A DNA stretch of 64,000 nt, from positions 3,433,155 to 3,497,154 of the forward strand of contig OZ014422.1 in NCBI GenBank assembly GCA_963965975.1, read 5' to 3'. This document shows positions 35,404 through 46,847 of this stretch, piece by piece. Numbering within the stretch: the first letter of the stretch is position 1; each line of letters starts with the position of its first letter. The notes beneath the pieces are model-generated. The model ran no database searches. It worked only from the letters and a program-made list of their open reading frames with translations, and was not told where the DNA came from. This DNA is from Xestospongia bergquistia. Its lineage: Eukaryota; Porifera; Demospongiae; Haplosclerida; Petrosiidae. Made by a program: the position numbers and the translations under genes.

Positions 35404-36590
35404 GTAAGAGACTGTACAATACAGCAATTATATTTTCTAGACTGTAATCACCACACCTCTCATTAATGAAAGTTAAATTTGAAGCTTCTGCTAGTATTCT
35501 GACAATCTATAATTTGTCTGCTAGGTTTACAGTTTGAAAAGTCCAATGTTAGCATTCACAGCATTCACTGATTTTGAGATTAAAATACAAAAGTCCTAGC
35601 ATATATTTTGAACAATAAAAACATCTACAGTGAGAAAATCTCACTGATTATAAAGTAAGGTATTAACATACAACAGTAATACTTTTGTTAAAATTAGTTA
35701 CTGTGTGGTTTGCTTGAGGTCATAGCTGTATCAATGTCTTGAATGTAAAACATAGAAGAAATTTATGTAAGCACTTGTGACTAAATTATACTTGTTGTAG
35801 GCTCACATAAATTATCTGATTATGTGTCACATGATTGTACACATTTTTATGTAATAACGTGTTAAGAAATCAATTATTATTTACAATGTACCTGATTTCC
35901 TCATTGACATTGAATACATTAGTGATTGTAAGTTATTTCTATGTATTATATGTAACCAAATACACATAAATCACACAGAAAATATATAAAATCAAATTTT
36001 GATAGATACTTGAGGTCTTTCACTCTTTTAATACAAATGAACATTTTCAAGAGGAATGATGATAGTTGTTGGTTTGTATTGAAGCTCAAGACTTTTCATC
36101 ATCTTTTTGGTAGTTCATGGACTGATTATGTTCATATGACATCAATTCCTATTTAATCAATTCTATAACAATTTATTTATATTTGCATTCTGTAATTGCT
36201 TTGCAAATTACTGACTTTATAATAAAATACAGACTAGAGATACAAAGAGTGTATACTTAGTAGGGGTATCTGTGGATGATTATACGGCTAGAAAAATATA
36301 GCCTGAAGCAGGTATTATCAGTTATAGTCATCATTGTAACACTTGTGGTTAGTCTTAGTAAATTTCATTGGTTGCTATATATATTATCAGTTAATGGATG
36401 TCATTTAAATTCATTTGTTGATCTCTAAAGTCACATACAAAAATATATTGAAATTGTGAAAGTGAACGTATTTATAGACAATACTTTTATGGTAGTTGTG
36501 GTCTTATGTAAATGATACCTATAATATTTATATGATAGCATTGTACCATAAGTCCATATGCATGACCTTATTGCATTGTTTCACACAATA
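35404..36590. other. Spacer between two death-domain-like fragments
   Basis: AT-rich and possibly intronic. A short open stretch around 36243-36297 (SVYLVGVSVDDYTARKI) might be an exon, but has no family match I can name. Confidence 0.3.
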
Positions 36591-36591
36591 G

Positions 36592-36896
36592 GTAAGTAAG
36601 TCTACATTTAAAAAACCTACAGTTAATGACTTATATGTTGAGTTAAGTTATATCAGTCTAGACTCTTTCCTACTTGGGATGGGATTGAAAGTACCAGTAG
36701 ATGTATTTATTCAAATTGAACAAGAGCATGAGGGGTACCATGATACCATATATAAGTGAAAGGTGTGTGAGTACTGGCTAAAGCATTGTTATGATAGCTC
36801 CTGGCCTGGGGAAGGTGGTTGTTACTCTAATAAGAACTGGGTATATTGAAAACATCCAAGAACTGATGTGGAAGAAAAGAGAATATCAAATTGAAG
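36592..36896 (+). pseudogene. Death-domain-like gene fragment 2
   Basis: One exon bounded by an AG at 36590-36591 and a GTAAGA donor at 36897. It encodes PTVNDLYVELSYISLDSFLL, then VPVDVFIQIEQEHEG, a TGA stop at about 36759, CEYWLKHC, a frameshift near 36818, and VVTLIRTGYIENIQELMWKK. The pattern (LGxGLKVP--V---IE-E----, W--V---L---G----) fits a death domain. It probably belonged to the same gene as the fragment at 34.7 kb or to a tandem copy. Confidence 0.5.
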
Positions 36897-38784
36897 GTAA
36901 GAATTAATTTGATATTTCAATAAATATATACATCTAAGATACTAGTTATGTTTTGTCATCAGATGAATATTTCAAAAGGTATTGGATGTTAGTTATAACT
37001 CCTAGAGAAAAACATGTTACCTTAATTAATTGTAGTACTACAATTTGCTTTATCATTACAATAGCAGGCCTGTGCCAATGAAAGAAGTCCATACCACTAA
37101 GTAGTACACTAAATGTATCCATACATTCAATAGGTAAATAGGGACATCATGGGATAAGCATGAACAAGGGAAGGATTGTGAAGAACAGACAGAACTACAA
37201 GACTACAGATATAAAGACAGAACATATTGGACTACATATATATATATATATAATTTTTATTTATTTTATTTGATTTTAATAATTATACAATATTTTACAA
37301 TAAAGAAGTCAATTGCTTTATATGTCTGGCTGATGTCACACACAATCACTAATTAATAAAAGTAATAGCAAGAACCCAGAGGATCAGATCTTCCCTTTTT
37401 TGATTTCTGGATAAACCTAAGCTATTAATATATATAATCTAATATTTTAAAGACATTTATTAACTGAAATAATCTTTGTTGGAGTATTTGGAATATAACC
37501 CTCATATCAATACCATGCAGTCATTGTCATTAGTTACCTCAAAGTTAACAGACCACGAAGGACATTAGGTGGGACTTTATAGCATTCCATAATTAATGTG
37601 TTGTCTAGTTCAACAGATTATGTTAGTCTATGTTTATAATAAGTTATTAATGTGTTTATAATTATTGTTTTGTCATTATTATCAACCTACAACTTCCAAC
37701 ACCTTTCAAAGCTTATGGGCTGGTGTACATTAAAAATCATGTCAAAATGTCCAGAACTATATCTGTCAATTTTTATTGACAGTCTTTTGTTAATTAACAA
37801 TGTAAGTATTGATACAATTGATCTTCTATAGAACAGACTGTACAGTTTATGTAGACAACTTGGTAATAAATAACTTTGGCTTGTAGAACTGCTTGAGAGT
37901 TTTTGGAAGAAAACTATGAAATATAACAATTAATTAGGAATTATTCTGTAGTGATTTTAAATAGTAATTTTGTCATATAAATAACTATAAACTCTCACAC
38001 ATTTAGTCGTAATATTGTAATTCTTTAAGAGATTTATAACAGTAGAACATTGTCCACTATAGAAGTTATTACAATATGGACAAAGTCTAGACTTTGATGT
38101 GTAGCATTATGTAAATATTTGTAGATACAAAGATTACAAAGATTTAAAGTATGAAAGTCTTTATAGATATTTTCAAGGGAATGGTTTAATTTTGTATTCG
38201 TTTAATGTGAGCTTGTATTATATATAGATGTTATGTAGATGAAAGTGATTTATATGAAATTACTCAATTCTCAAGTTATTTCTACCCAGGTAGTTACATA
38301 ATAAGGATAACCTAATAAGGAAGTAATGACACAACTCCAATGATAACATTACTTTACTAATATAATAATAGAGTATATTTTTAAAATATAATAGTTAATG
38401 CGGACATTAAAATGTATTTATATAATGTATTGATACTGTTACTGTGTTGCCATGGTGATATATGATGAGTACAATTGTTCATTAACATGAATATCTCTTG
38501 TTGCTAACAGGACTACACCATGCAATGATCTAATGTGAAATTAGAACAATTCATAACAATGTCATATCATTCATATTTATGTCACCACATCTTCATTCAA
38601 GTGGATTCATTCATCTATACATTCTCTAACTAACTATTCATCATTTGTCTGTACATTATCCATTCATTCATTTCCCATGTACATTTCTTTATAACTCCAT
38701 CCCTTCCACATGTGGGCAAGCAAGCTCAATAAGACAGTCATATCTGACACTTTTATAACATCCAATACAAACATTTAATTCGTA
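36897..38784. other. Non-coding stretch
   Basis: AT-rich. The minus-strand frame 37929-37687 has no recognised motif. No repeats longer than short TA runs were noticed. Confidence 0.4.
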
Positions 38785-38969
38785 TTAATTCAATTATCTT
38801 ATTAGCAATACAGTACCAATTGAATAAACATGAGCCACACACAATACAATAAAGAAGTTAACAGACTCCAATTACAATTAATTCAATTATCTTATTAGCA
38901 ATACAGTACCAATTGAATAAACATGAGCCACACACAATACAATAAAGAAGTTAACAGACTCCAATTATA
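38785..38969. repeat. Tandem duplication, two 93 bp units
   Basis: The unit beginning TTAATTCAATTATCTTATTA at 38785 is repeated at 38878, with identical sequence through CAGACTCCAATTA. The near identity of the copies points to a recent event (or an assembly artefact). Confidence 0.95.
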
Positions 38970-39649
38970 ATTCACCAATTGATAAAGAAGCTTTGACCTT
39001 ACCGACACATATGACTGGAATCTAGGTGTGGAAGGTAGTAGACATCGTGTATAAATGTGTTAATATTGACTGGTCATTCTTTAAATATCTTTATTTCAAT
39101 ATACTTTACAACCACAACATGTTAAAAATGTCTATTATTTCTAAGAACTAGAGGATATCATTCCAAAAAGCTGCTTCTGGTATTATCACTAATAATCATC
39201 TGTTGTCATGACTACTGTGGGCAAACATACTATACCATATTACATTAACCAACACACGACTAGATTCTATGGGATATAGGGAGGCAATACTACATTGTGT
39301 TGGATGTTACAACTCTTACTATACAAACACAATAGTCATATTTGGAATGTTTAGGTGTGTAAGTGTACTTATAAATATGAGCATTTTATTTATTAGTTTA
39401 GACTTACTCCAACAAGACTACCGTTACCATTTTTATAACTAATAGAATGAATCACAACAAGAATGTCTAGGAATTAACAAAATGATACACTCCCTAAAAT
39501 AAATCCATAAAGCAAATTATATAAGTTTGTCCTAATAAGCAATAGAGTCTTAATAAATGATATAATAGCATAGTTTCAATGTGACTAATATTATGTCCAT
39601 GTATTCAATGATGTACTTACTAATAGTATGGTTATTTACTAATTGACCT

Positions 39650-40569
39650 GTAGCTAATGGATTGAGTGGATTTAAAGCTAGCCAAGAGAAATCACATGTT
39701 AATTGAGATCCTCTTGTATCACTCAGAGCACAGGATCTAAAGGAAAAATATTAATTTGAGTAATTATAAAGGAATTTCAAAAGGAAAAACAGTGTATTTA
39801 AGGAAAATATATGCCTTTAAGAGATTTGTGTTTACTTATATTATGATATAATAACAACAAAGATATGATGGCCAATAACAATGTGTTGACTGGAATCGTG
39901 ATGATAGGATAAAATTGATTATAGTAACTATAATTATGTATACAAACAAAGTTGACCTTATGTTTACATGTGAGTCATTTTTTAAGACAAAGTTAGTAGG
40001 CTTGATAAATGCCTGTAGTCTATCTTAAGAATAACATGATATCAGAGACCATATGGGATAGAGGTGAGCTGAGGATAAACACATATTTCTGAATCCTCTA
40101 GACTTCAGCGTGGAACAAAAAAAATACATAATAGGTCACATAATAATTAGTCACACAAGAATAAAATACATAATAATGTGTGTACTTGTAAATTATCTTA
40201 GACAGTCCCCAACGTTTGCCATCAATATAAACTCCATCAATACAATCTAATATAAATTCATTATTTATTGACTGTAATAGGATAGAGCCAAAAGGTAGAT
40301 AGACAGTACCTGTAATTAGAATGTAATATAAGAGGGTTATACTGTTAGACATTGCTACATACCAGGATAGAGGGCTACAACTTACCCTTTTTAAAACAGT
40401 CCCTTTGATGACAAACACACCTTTGCCACCATTTTAAAGATTGTCTTAGTTGTTTGGAATTTGATAAGTTCAATTCTTGCTTGTTTTTGCTGAGTTTATG
40501 AAAGGACTTATGAGTCATGGAAAGAAGGGTGTGGTCTAATTCAGTAAGTATTATTAACAGTTCTTTCAA
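39650..40569 (-). CDS. Possible minus-strand gene exons, unidentified
   Basis: The frame from 40569 (SFHKLSKNKQELNL, WWQRCVCHQRDC) ends at a GTAAGT donor at 40385. The next exon, from 40309 after TTACAG, joins in phase 1 and encodes VYLPFGSILLQSINNEFIL, then DCIDGVYIDGKRWGLSK. A third candidate at about 39739-39650 after CCTTTAG gives SCALSDTRGSQLTCDFSWLA. The well-placed splice sites and hydrophobic and polar balance suggest real exons. I do not recognise the family. The downstream donors are weak and no terminal exon was found. Confidence 0.3.
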
Positions 40570-40845
40570 AGCTGAGTATTGTTTTTTGTTGATAGTTGCT
40601 CTGGTTTGAACAGATTAACATAAAGAGGTCAGACACTTTTATGAGCCCCACCCATTCTACCTTGTAGTCCAATAAGCTGCCATCCATGGAACAAATCGAT
40701 GTAGATAATTCTTCCAGCTCATTCCAATAGACTCACTAAACTAATTTGAGATGTACTACACTCATTCCCACACCTAAACTATAACCATGTGTGTGGTTGC
40801 ATTATGCAACATGATGATGATGTCATTATTAAATTAATCAGTGTG

Positions 40846-40853
40846 TATATAAA
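40846..40853 (+). promoter_or_regulatory. TATA box of the subtilase gene
   Basis: TATATAAA about 80 bp upstream of a 56 bp 5'UTR intron (40936-40991, GTATGT...TTGCAG) and 142 bp before the ATG at 40995. The transcript would start near 40875. Confidence 0.5.
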
Positions 40854-40994
40854 CACTAGTTGTAACTATCAACTAAACGCTGTAGGTCAGTGGAAGTTTA
40901 CTGCTAAAGACTATCAACTCAAGTTACTTTACTAAGTATGTATGCAAGCAATGTCGCTAGTTCTATTTATTTATTTCTCTTTTTATTGCAGGCA

Positions 40995-43154
40995 ATGATG
41001 AATTTTGTTATAAAACTCTCTCTTTGTTTCTGTTTGCTTTTCATAGTTGGTGACTCTCGATTTCAAAAGATATTTCGTTCCAAAAGAAATGTCAGAGTAA
41101 AGAGTGTATACTTTGTGCATATGAAATGCTCTGTCACTACTGCAAAAATACATGACTATGTCTCTGACCTAATTCAACTTCAAAAGAACAATTCTATACC
41201 TGGATTTGACATTGAGTTGCATGGCATTGTACAAGAAGTTGCATACGGATTTTCAGCTAAGCTGTCTAAAGTTGCATTACAAAAGGTCAGCAAAGTCTGT
41301 AAATTGTATTACAAGATGTACAGGATTCATATTTTAATTGATTTTACTAGTTCACTTTACACTTTGTCATGTAAACCATTAGTTAATAGAGTTAACAAAG
41401 AAATAGCTAACGGTTAATAGCTTTGCCAGTTTATTTAAATAATATGCTAATGTGCTTTAAAATAGCATTTTGTATGATGTAGCAGCTTCTCTAGCTGGTG
41501 CTGTGGTTATCAGGAATTAGTTTTGTATGTAAACTTTGTCATGCAAACAGTTAGATAAAAGAAGAGACAAAGAAATAACTGGTACTTTATTTATGAAATA
41601 TGTGCTTTAAAAAGGATTTCCAATATCATCTCCATACCTGGCCGATGTTAAAAGTTAGCATAGCAACCATTTGTAAATGGATTCCAAATAGTACCTAACA
41701 TAGCAACATGACATCAAATTAGTAAAAAAGTGAATATTTTATGTCACTAGATCCAATTGGCTGTGCTTTGAACTACTTGTGAAGTATATAGCATACTCTC
41801 ATTAAGGATATAAGAGATGTATTTTCTGAGCCAATTTCTCACTAAATGTTATCTCTCAAATGTCACTGACAATAAATATGTTTACTGCTCTACATCCAAA
41901 GTCACTTCTTTGCTAAAAACGTTTAAATGTTGTTTTGTCTTTTGAGTTAGCGGGTCTGTAAACTAAAATATTTTGTTTATTGGTATAAATATTTATAGTA
42001 GCATCATCTGTTAATGATCTTATTAGGAAATGTGTTATGGTCTAGTTCAAATTCCATTGATAGTTAATGGGACAATATTAATTCCTATAAGAGAGTGTTA
42101 TCTACTAACAATCTTTATTTCTCATGATATGTCATAATATTACATAACACATTTAATGACACACTGTTATTATTATCTTTAGATTATTGATAGTGATGAA
42201 GTGGACTCAGTCAATGAAGATCATTACATGAAAGCAGGAAGTGCAGATAATATCGTCTATAGCTGGGGTCTGGATCGTCTGGATGGCAAGCCTTACAACA
42301 GCCAATATCAAAGACGTTGCAACTTAACAGGCAAGGGAGTTGATGTCTATGTATTAGACTCTGGCATATGGTATACTCACAATGAGTTTGAGGGGAGAGC
42401 TATGTCCCCTGGATGTGATCCAGTTGACCAGTTATTTGGGACAAATCGTAGTGGGTTGGATTGTACGGGACATGGTACGCACGTTGCTGGAACCATTGGA
42501 GGAAAGACCTTTGGTGTAGCTAATGAAGCAACAATATTTAGCATCCGAGTACTTGATTGTACTAACTTAGGTACAGCTAACACTATTGTGTTAGGAGCTG
42601 AATGTGTTATTAAAAAAGCAATGAAGAGAAAGAGACCATCAGTTGTTAATGTTTCCATATATGGAGAAAAGAACTTGATTGTTAAAAGAGCTTTAGATGT
42701 TTTAATGCGAAAAGGAATTAGTGTTATTAGTATAGCTGGCAACAATGAAAACAATCCTCAAGATTCTTGTAAGGTAGCTCCTGGTTCTATTCATGGTGTA
42801 ATCACTGCATCTGCCAGTACTAGAAATGATAAACCATTTGTTTATTCAAATGCTGGAGTTTGTGTGGATTTGTATGCACCTGGTTCTGATAATCAAAGTG
42901 CTGCTCACATCTGTGATATCTGTCACTCTACAAGAAGTGGTTCATCAATGGCTGCTTCTCATGTAACTGGAGCCATAGCATTGCTCTTAGAGAAGTGTCC
43001 AACTATAACTCCATGGAGAGTACGTCATCTTCTGCTGTCACAAATGGTACAACCTAATAAATTGGATTTTTCAGTTTTACCTTCAAGATTTCGACAAACT
43101 ACTCCAAATCTTTTACTACATACTTCATCTCTTCCATGCAATCTGCAGTGTTAA
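40995..43154 (+). CDS. Secreted subtilisin-like serine protease (S8, proteinase K/PCSK9-like)
   Basis: Two coding exons, 40995-41285 and 42183-43154, join in phase 0 across an 897 bp intron and give 420 residues. Order: signal peptide (about 1-21, IKLSLCFCLLFIVGDS), inhibitor I9-type propeptide (about 35-97, YFVHMKCSVTTAKIHDYV), then the catalytic domain. Catalytic residues are visible: Asp156 (YVLDSGIW), His194 (GHGTHVAG), oxyanion Asn284 (IAGNN) and Ser352 (GSSMAASH). The usual GTSMAAPH box reads GSSMAASH. Both changes keep the nucleophile. There is no P-domain or C-terminal extension. I chose the ATG at 40995 because TTGCAG just before it closes a short 5'UTR intron and a signal peptide follows directly. 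The intron contains an internal ~165 bp tandem-like duplication. The gene looks functional. Confidence 0.9.
41286..42182 (+). other. Subtilase intron with internal duplication
   Basis: The segment around 41360-41465 (CTTTGTCATGTAAACC, AACAAAGAAATAGCT, TATGTGCTTTAAAA-type blocks) recurs imperfectly at 41526-41611. No other gene is seen within. Confidence 0.5.
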
Positions 43155-43712
43155 ATATTAAGTGATGTGTTAATGTATGTAATATTGTAATTGTAAAAAT
43201 ACATTTGTGTTGAAATAATTATTATAAGCGCTAGCCATCACTAAAGGGAAGATAAATGAAAGCTCAGCAAGAGGTGGTGTAAAGGGTATGTACCTACTTC
43301 CTAATGAAATTGCTTATAAAGCATTCACAATGATAGATATAATTGTAAACACCCAACATTTATAAGCTACTATATAAACTACAACAATTAGTAAAAATAA
43401 TAAAAATGTCATGCAAATATTGTATATAGTTTGAAAAAAACAGCATAGCATTTAGCATGTCCATGTTCCTATAATTAAATTATATGAATTAACTAAAATT
43501 ACTTTTAAGTAGAAATATAAAAACAAAGACCTATGTTTATAATAAGCATATACATCAGTTGACGATAATAAGTACAAGTACTGTATTACTAGGGTCACAA
43601 CCTCTAATGGCTGAAGCTTTTTTAGAACTCTTTATTAGATTAAAAGTTGATTATATTATAAATTATTTCACAAATCAATCAATAAAACATCATTGTCTGT
43701 CCTATACTACAG
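43155..43712. other. Convergent 3' ends of subtilase and TRAF
   Basis: 558 bp of AT-rich sequence between the two stop codons. A minus-strand AATAAA lies at 43631-43636. No clear plus-strand hexamer for the subtilase was seen. Confidence 0.5.
43631..43636 (-). terminator. Poly(A) signal of the TRAF gene
   Basis: AATAAA on the minus strand, 76 bp downstream of the TRAF stop codon. Confidence 0.5.
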
Positions 43713-45673
43713 TTATGGATGTTTCATAGTAGTGACATCCACTTTTACTTTGATGAACACTGTATCTTCAACTATAAAGCCTCCTTGCATTAGTTCATTT
43801 AATGACACAAAACGAGGGGAACCAGATGCCACATTCATGTTGGATTTGGGCTTCTGGAAAGAGCTGCTTAAAGGATCTGGTTGAAATATATCAATGATAT
43901 CACGACCTCCACATTGGTTAATTAATTTGAATGTTACTTTGTGAGTAAATGGCCATTGTAAGATGTTATCAAATTCTCCTTTCATTACGACAAAGAACAA
44001 TGACATGTGAGTGCCTTTACCAATACCATCTCCAAGAATGTAAAGACGTAGACACATTTTGTAACCATAGCGACTAGAATAAAATGGAAGACTAAATATT
44101 GAGGTGTATTTGCCTGTTCTTGCATCTTCCATTCGTTGAGAAAACTGAGGTATTTTCCAAACCATTGTACCATCATAGTTGGTGTTCTCCATTAGAGACA
44201 AACGAAAGTCTCTATCCTCATTTTCAGAACTTTTGGTTTGAATTGTTGATTCTAAATTAATCACTTTGTCTCGGAGTGCGTAGATTACACTGTCTTTCTC
44301 AGAAAGACGTTTATGTAACTGGTCCACTTCATATTTTGTTGCAATAGACTGTGCTAATCTATCTAATCCAGGCACATTAGCTGAGGCCATTTCATTGAGT
44401 ATATGTTGTATATCAGGATCAGCGTTATAGCCTCCATCTGATTGGATCATTTGAAAATTAGTTTTAGCAGTAGCATCACGTGTAGTTGATGTAGATAGTG
44501 AAGACCCAGTACCATCCTTTTCAACTTCATTGCTATTTGTTTTTATGTGAGGTAGAGATTTGAGATTAGAGAGGAAAGAAGCAATTAGCAATAAGTGAGA
44601 AATGATACCACTAGGAGTTGATAAATGTTTGTCACGAACACCTCTAGTCATCTAAAGAGATACAATATAAACAAGTACATATATAGTATATATTATGACT
44701 TACTTCTTTCTTTTCAGAACAGCCTATATCTTTAAAAGGACAGTGAGTAATAGCTTCAGGACATAAGTCAACATGACTGGTGTACTATAAAGAGATAGTG
44801 AATATACAGTAAAAAATAGAAATGCGATGAGTGTGCATTATGTAGACACACTGATGTGTTGATAACTTGTGAATATCTATGTCATACCATATGAAATTGA
44901 TATGGCTTCAAATATTAAGCTTGTGATGCATAAACAACTTGTGTCAGTATTTTCCTAATTTTATCTACATGTTATTCATGTTACTATTTTTAAGTAAACA
45001 ATTATTATGTTTCTATTATTAATGCTGCTATTTCTTAAATAAACAATTACAGTTCTAATAACTAGGGTTAGAACCTTTTAAATGTTCCATTAATGTAATT
45101 TATAGAATTATGGGCTTGGTAAGCTTGGAAAATATTTGGTTCTGTAAATATTTTTGTCAACATACCTCAGCAGGTGACATGTAGTCTTTACAATGAGGGC
45201 ACGCATTCATCTCATAAACACACATTTTTAAATGATCTCCTAATTGTCCCAATAAACCAGACCAATCACAGCCATGTTTACGGTTTTTACAGATGACAGG
45301 GAAACGATTGATCTCTTTACGAATAAATCTATCTGGAAAAAACTGGAAAAGAAAAAGATGATATTAAAATCACATGACGTTGGTCATAACTTGTCTTACT
45401 GGCTTTCCATCTTCATCAGTTAATTCCTCACTACATTCAAGTCTTGGACAAGTTGGTTTAGGACTATGAAAAGATCAACAATTACTTTATTCATCAAGTT
45501 AACTATAAGTACTTCTTCTCAAACATTTCTTCAGCACATCCTTGACATAACCAATGGCCACAACTCGTTTGGACAGCATCACGTAGAATATATTGACATT
45601 TTGGACATTGATATTTTTCTAGTTCCTCCCTGTTATTGTCAATAAAAACAGAAGAATTGATTAACGTAGACAT
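43713..45673 (-). CDS. TRAF-family adaptor/E3 ligase (RING, TRAF zinc fingers, coiled coil, MATH)
   Basis: Five exons with consistent phases (45673-45513, 45463-45400, 45342-45166, 44784-44704, 44651-43713) give 473 residues. The RING finger is complete: C23-x2-C26, C38-x-H40, C43-x2-C46, C59 and C64, the last pair joined across the first intron. Exons 3 and 4 hold TRAF-type zinc fingers (KHGCDWSGLLGQLGDHL, HVDLCPEAITHCPF, then GCSEKK). The last exon carries a linker, a coiled coil (about 267-300, YEVDQLHKRLSEKDSVIYAL) and the MATH domain (about 320-470; MVWKIPQF, YTSIFSLPFYSSRYGYKM). TRAFs link receptors to NF-kB/JNK signalling through MATH binding and RING ubiquitination. No break was seen. 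Which vertebrate TRAF is closest cannot be told by eye. Confidence 0.93.
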
Positions 45674-45848
45674 TACCAGAATACGAATAGGTATATCTTA
45701 TCGCCTCGTTTATACTTTTTTTAACTGCTGACTATTTGATTACAAGAGCAGGTGTTGCAAACTTGCAGTGTTGCTGATACAGAGGGGGAATTTCCCTAGT
45801 TACATACTCTGCTTTGATTTATGCTACTACAATCGTTCATCTTTCATT

Positions 45849-46348
45849 TGCTATACAACTTGGATGATAGGTGATCCAAATATTATATTTAGTTATTTTG
45901 CCTTAACTGCAACTGCTACAAATTGGATGATACGATAAAGGTAGAGTTACGATATAATTGATTTGTATCCAAGTTCCTTAAAGACACTAAAACAATCCTA
46001 TTAACATACCATTCATAGGACAAATAAATTCAAATGCATACAAGAAACTAAAGTTGTCTGCAAAGTCAGAAATTGCAGGACAATAATATTCTCTTGTGGT
46101 TTTGGGTGACTTTACTATTACTCATATTTTTTAGTCTTGGTTTATTTTGTTTTATATGGGCAGTTCGCTGGAATCGCAAAGGAAAAGGGATGATTCTAAA
46201 GTATTAAATGTTCAAGTTAATTTAGAGAAACATTGATTGATATTTTGATCAACAAGACCAGTTCAATGAAGAACAAACCAACCAGTTAGATAACTGTTAT
46301 GATTATTTTATTGTTATTGAATCAGTATCAGACCATAGTTTTGTATAG
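45849..46348 (+). pseudogene. Rearranged partial copy of the adjacent POT transporter 3' end
   Basis: 45849-45920 matches 48148-48219 directly (CTATACAACTTGGATGATAG). 45921-46078 is the reverse complement of about 48212-48385. 46079-46348 resumes the direct orientation, matching about 48391-48656 to the stop. A ~158 bp internal segment has thus been inverted in place. The copy has lost about 14-18 bp (the region of AGTCAAGCCCCTTCTGAT) and has gained stops such as TGA at about 46235. In its inverted part, the codon matching the functional gene's premature TGA reads TGG. Confidence 0.9.
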
Positions 46349-46847
46349 CTATTAGCCACAAAATTTTTCCTTTCGATGTGTGTTATTGTATAGTTGTTGG
46401 AGATTAAATATATTATGTCATTTATTTTAGAACATATGTATTAATTATTGTCAACATAATTACACATATACATTCAAGAGCACATTGGCCTTTTATCTAA
46501 AATTAAGTAAGAAAGTTTGTCAGTCATGCATGTATGGGACAATTCAATTTGTAGACGAGGATTGTATTGTATTTGGCTTGCATGAGCTCTATTATAATTT
46601 GAATAGTCATACATATATAGCAACTGTATGTATACAAAACTGAAATGTTTGTATATATATATATATATATATATAATATAATTATTATTAATAATATTTA
46701 TAGTAAGCCCTACTTCCGCATTCCATTGTGTTTGGACGCCTGCTTTCCCACCCCTTAAGTGATTCTTAAAGTTTGGGTAGGCTAATTGCTGACTCCCCTT
46801 CTCTCATTAGTCGGGCATTCTCGTGTGGGCGGTGATTAAGACGAAAA

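Noticed and set aside
37687-37929. 80-codon minus-strand frame
   Set aside because: Hydrophobic and Ser/Leu-rich chance translation with no signal of conservation.
42377-42754. 125-codon minus-strand frame
   Set aside because: Shadow of the subtilase catalytic exon, which has clear motifs in the other direction.
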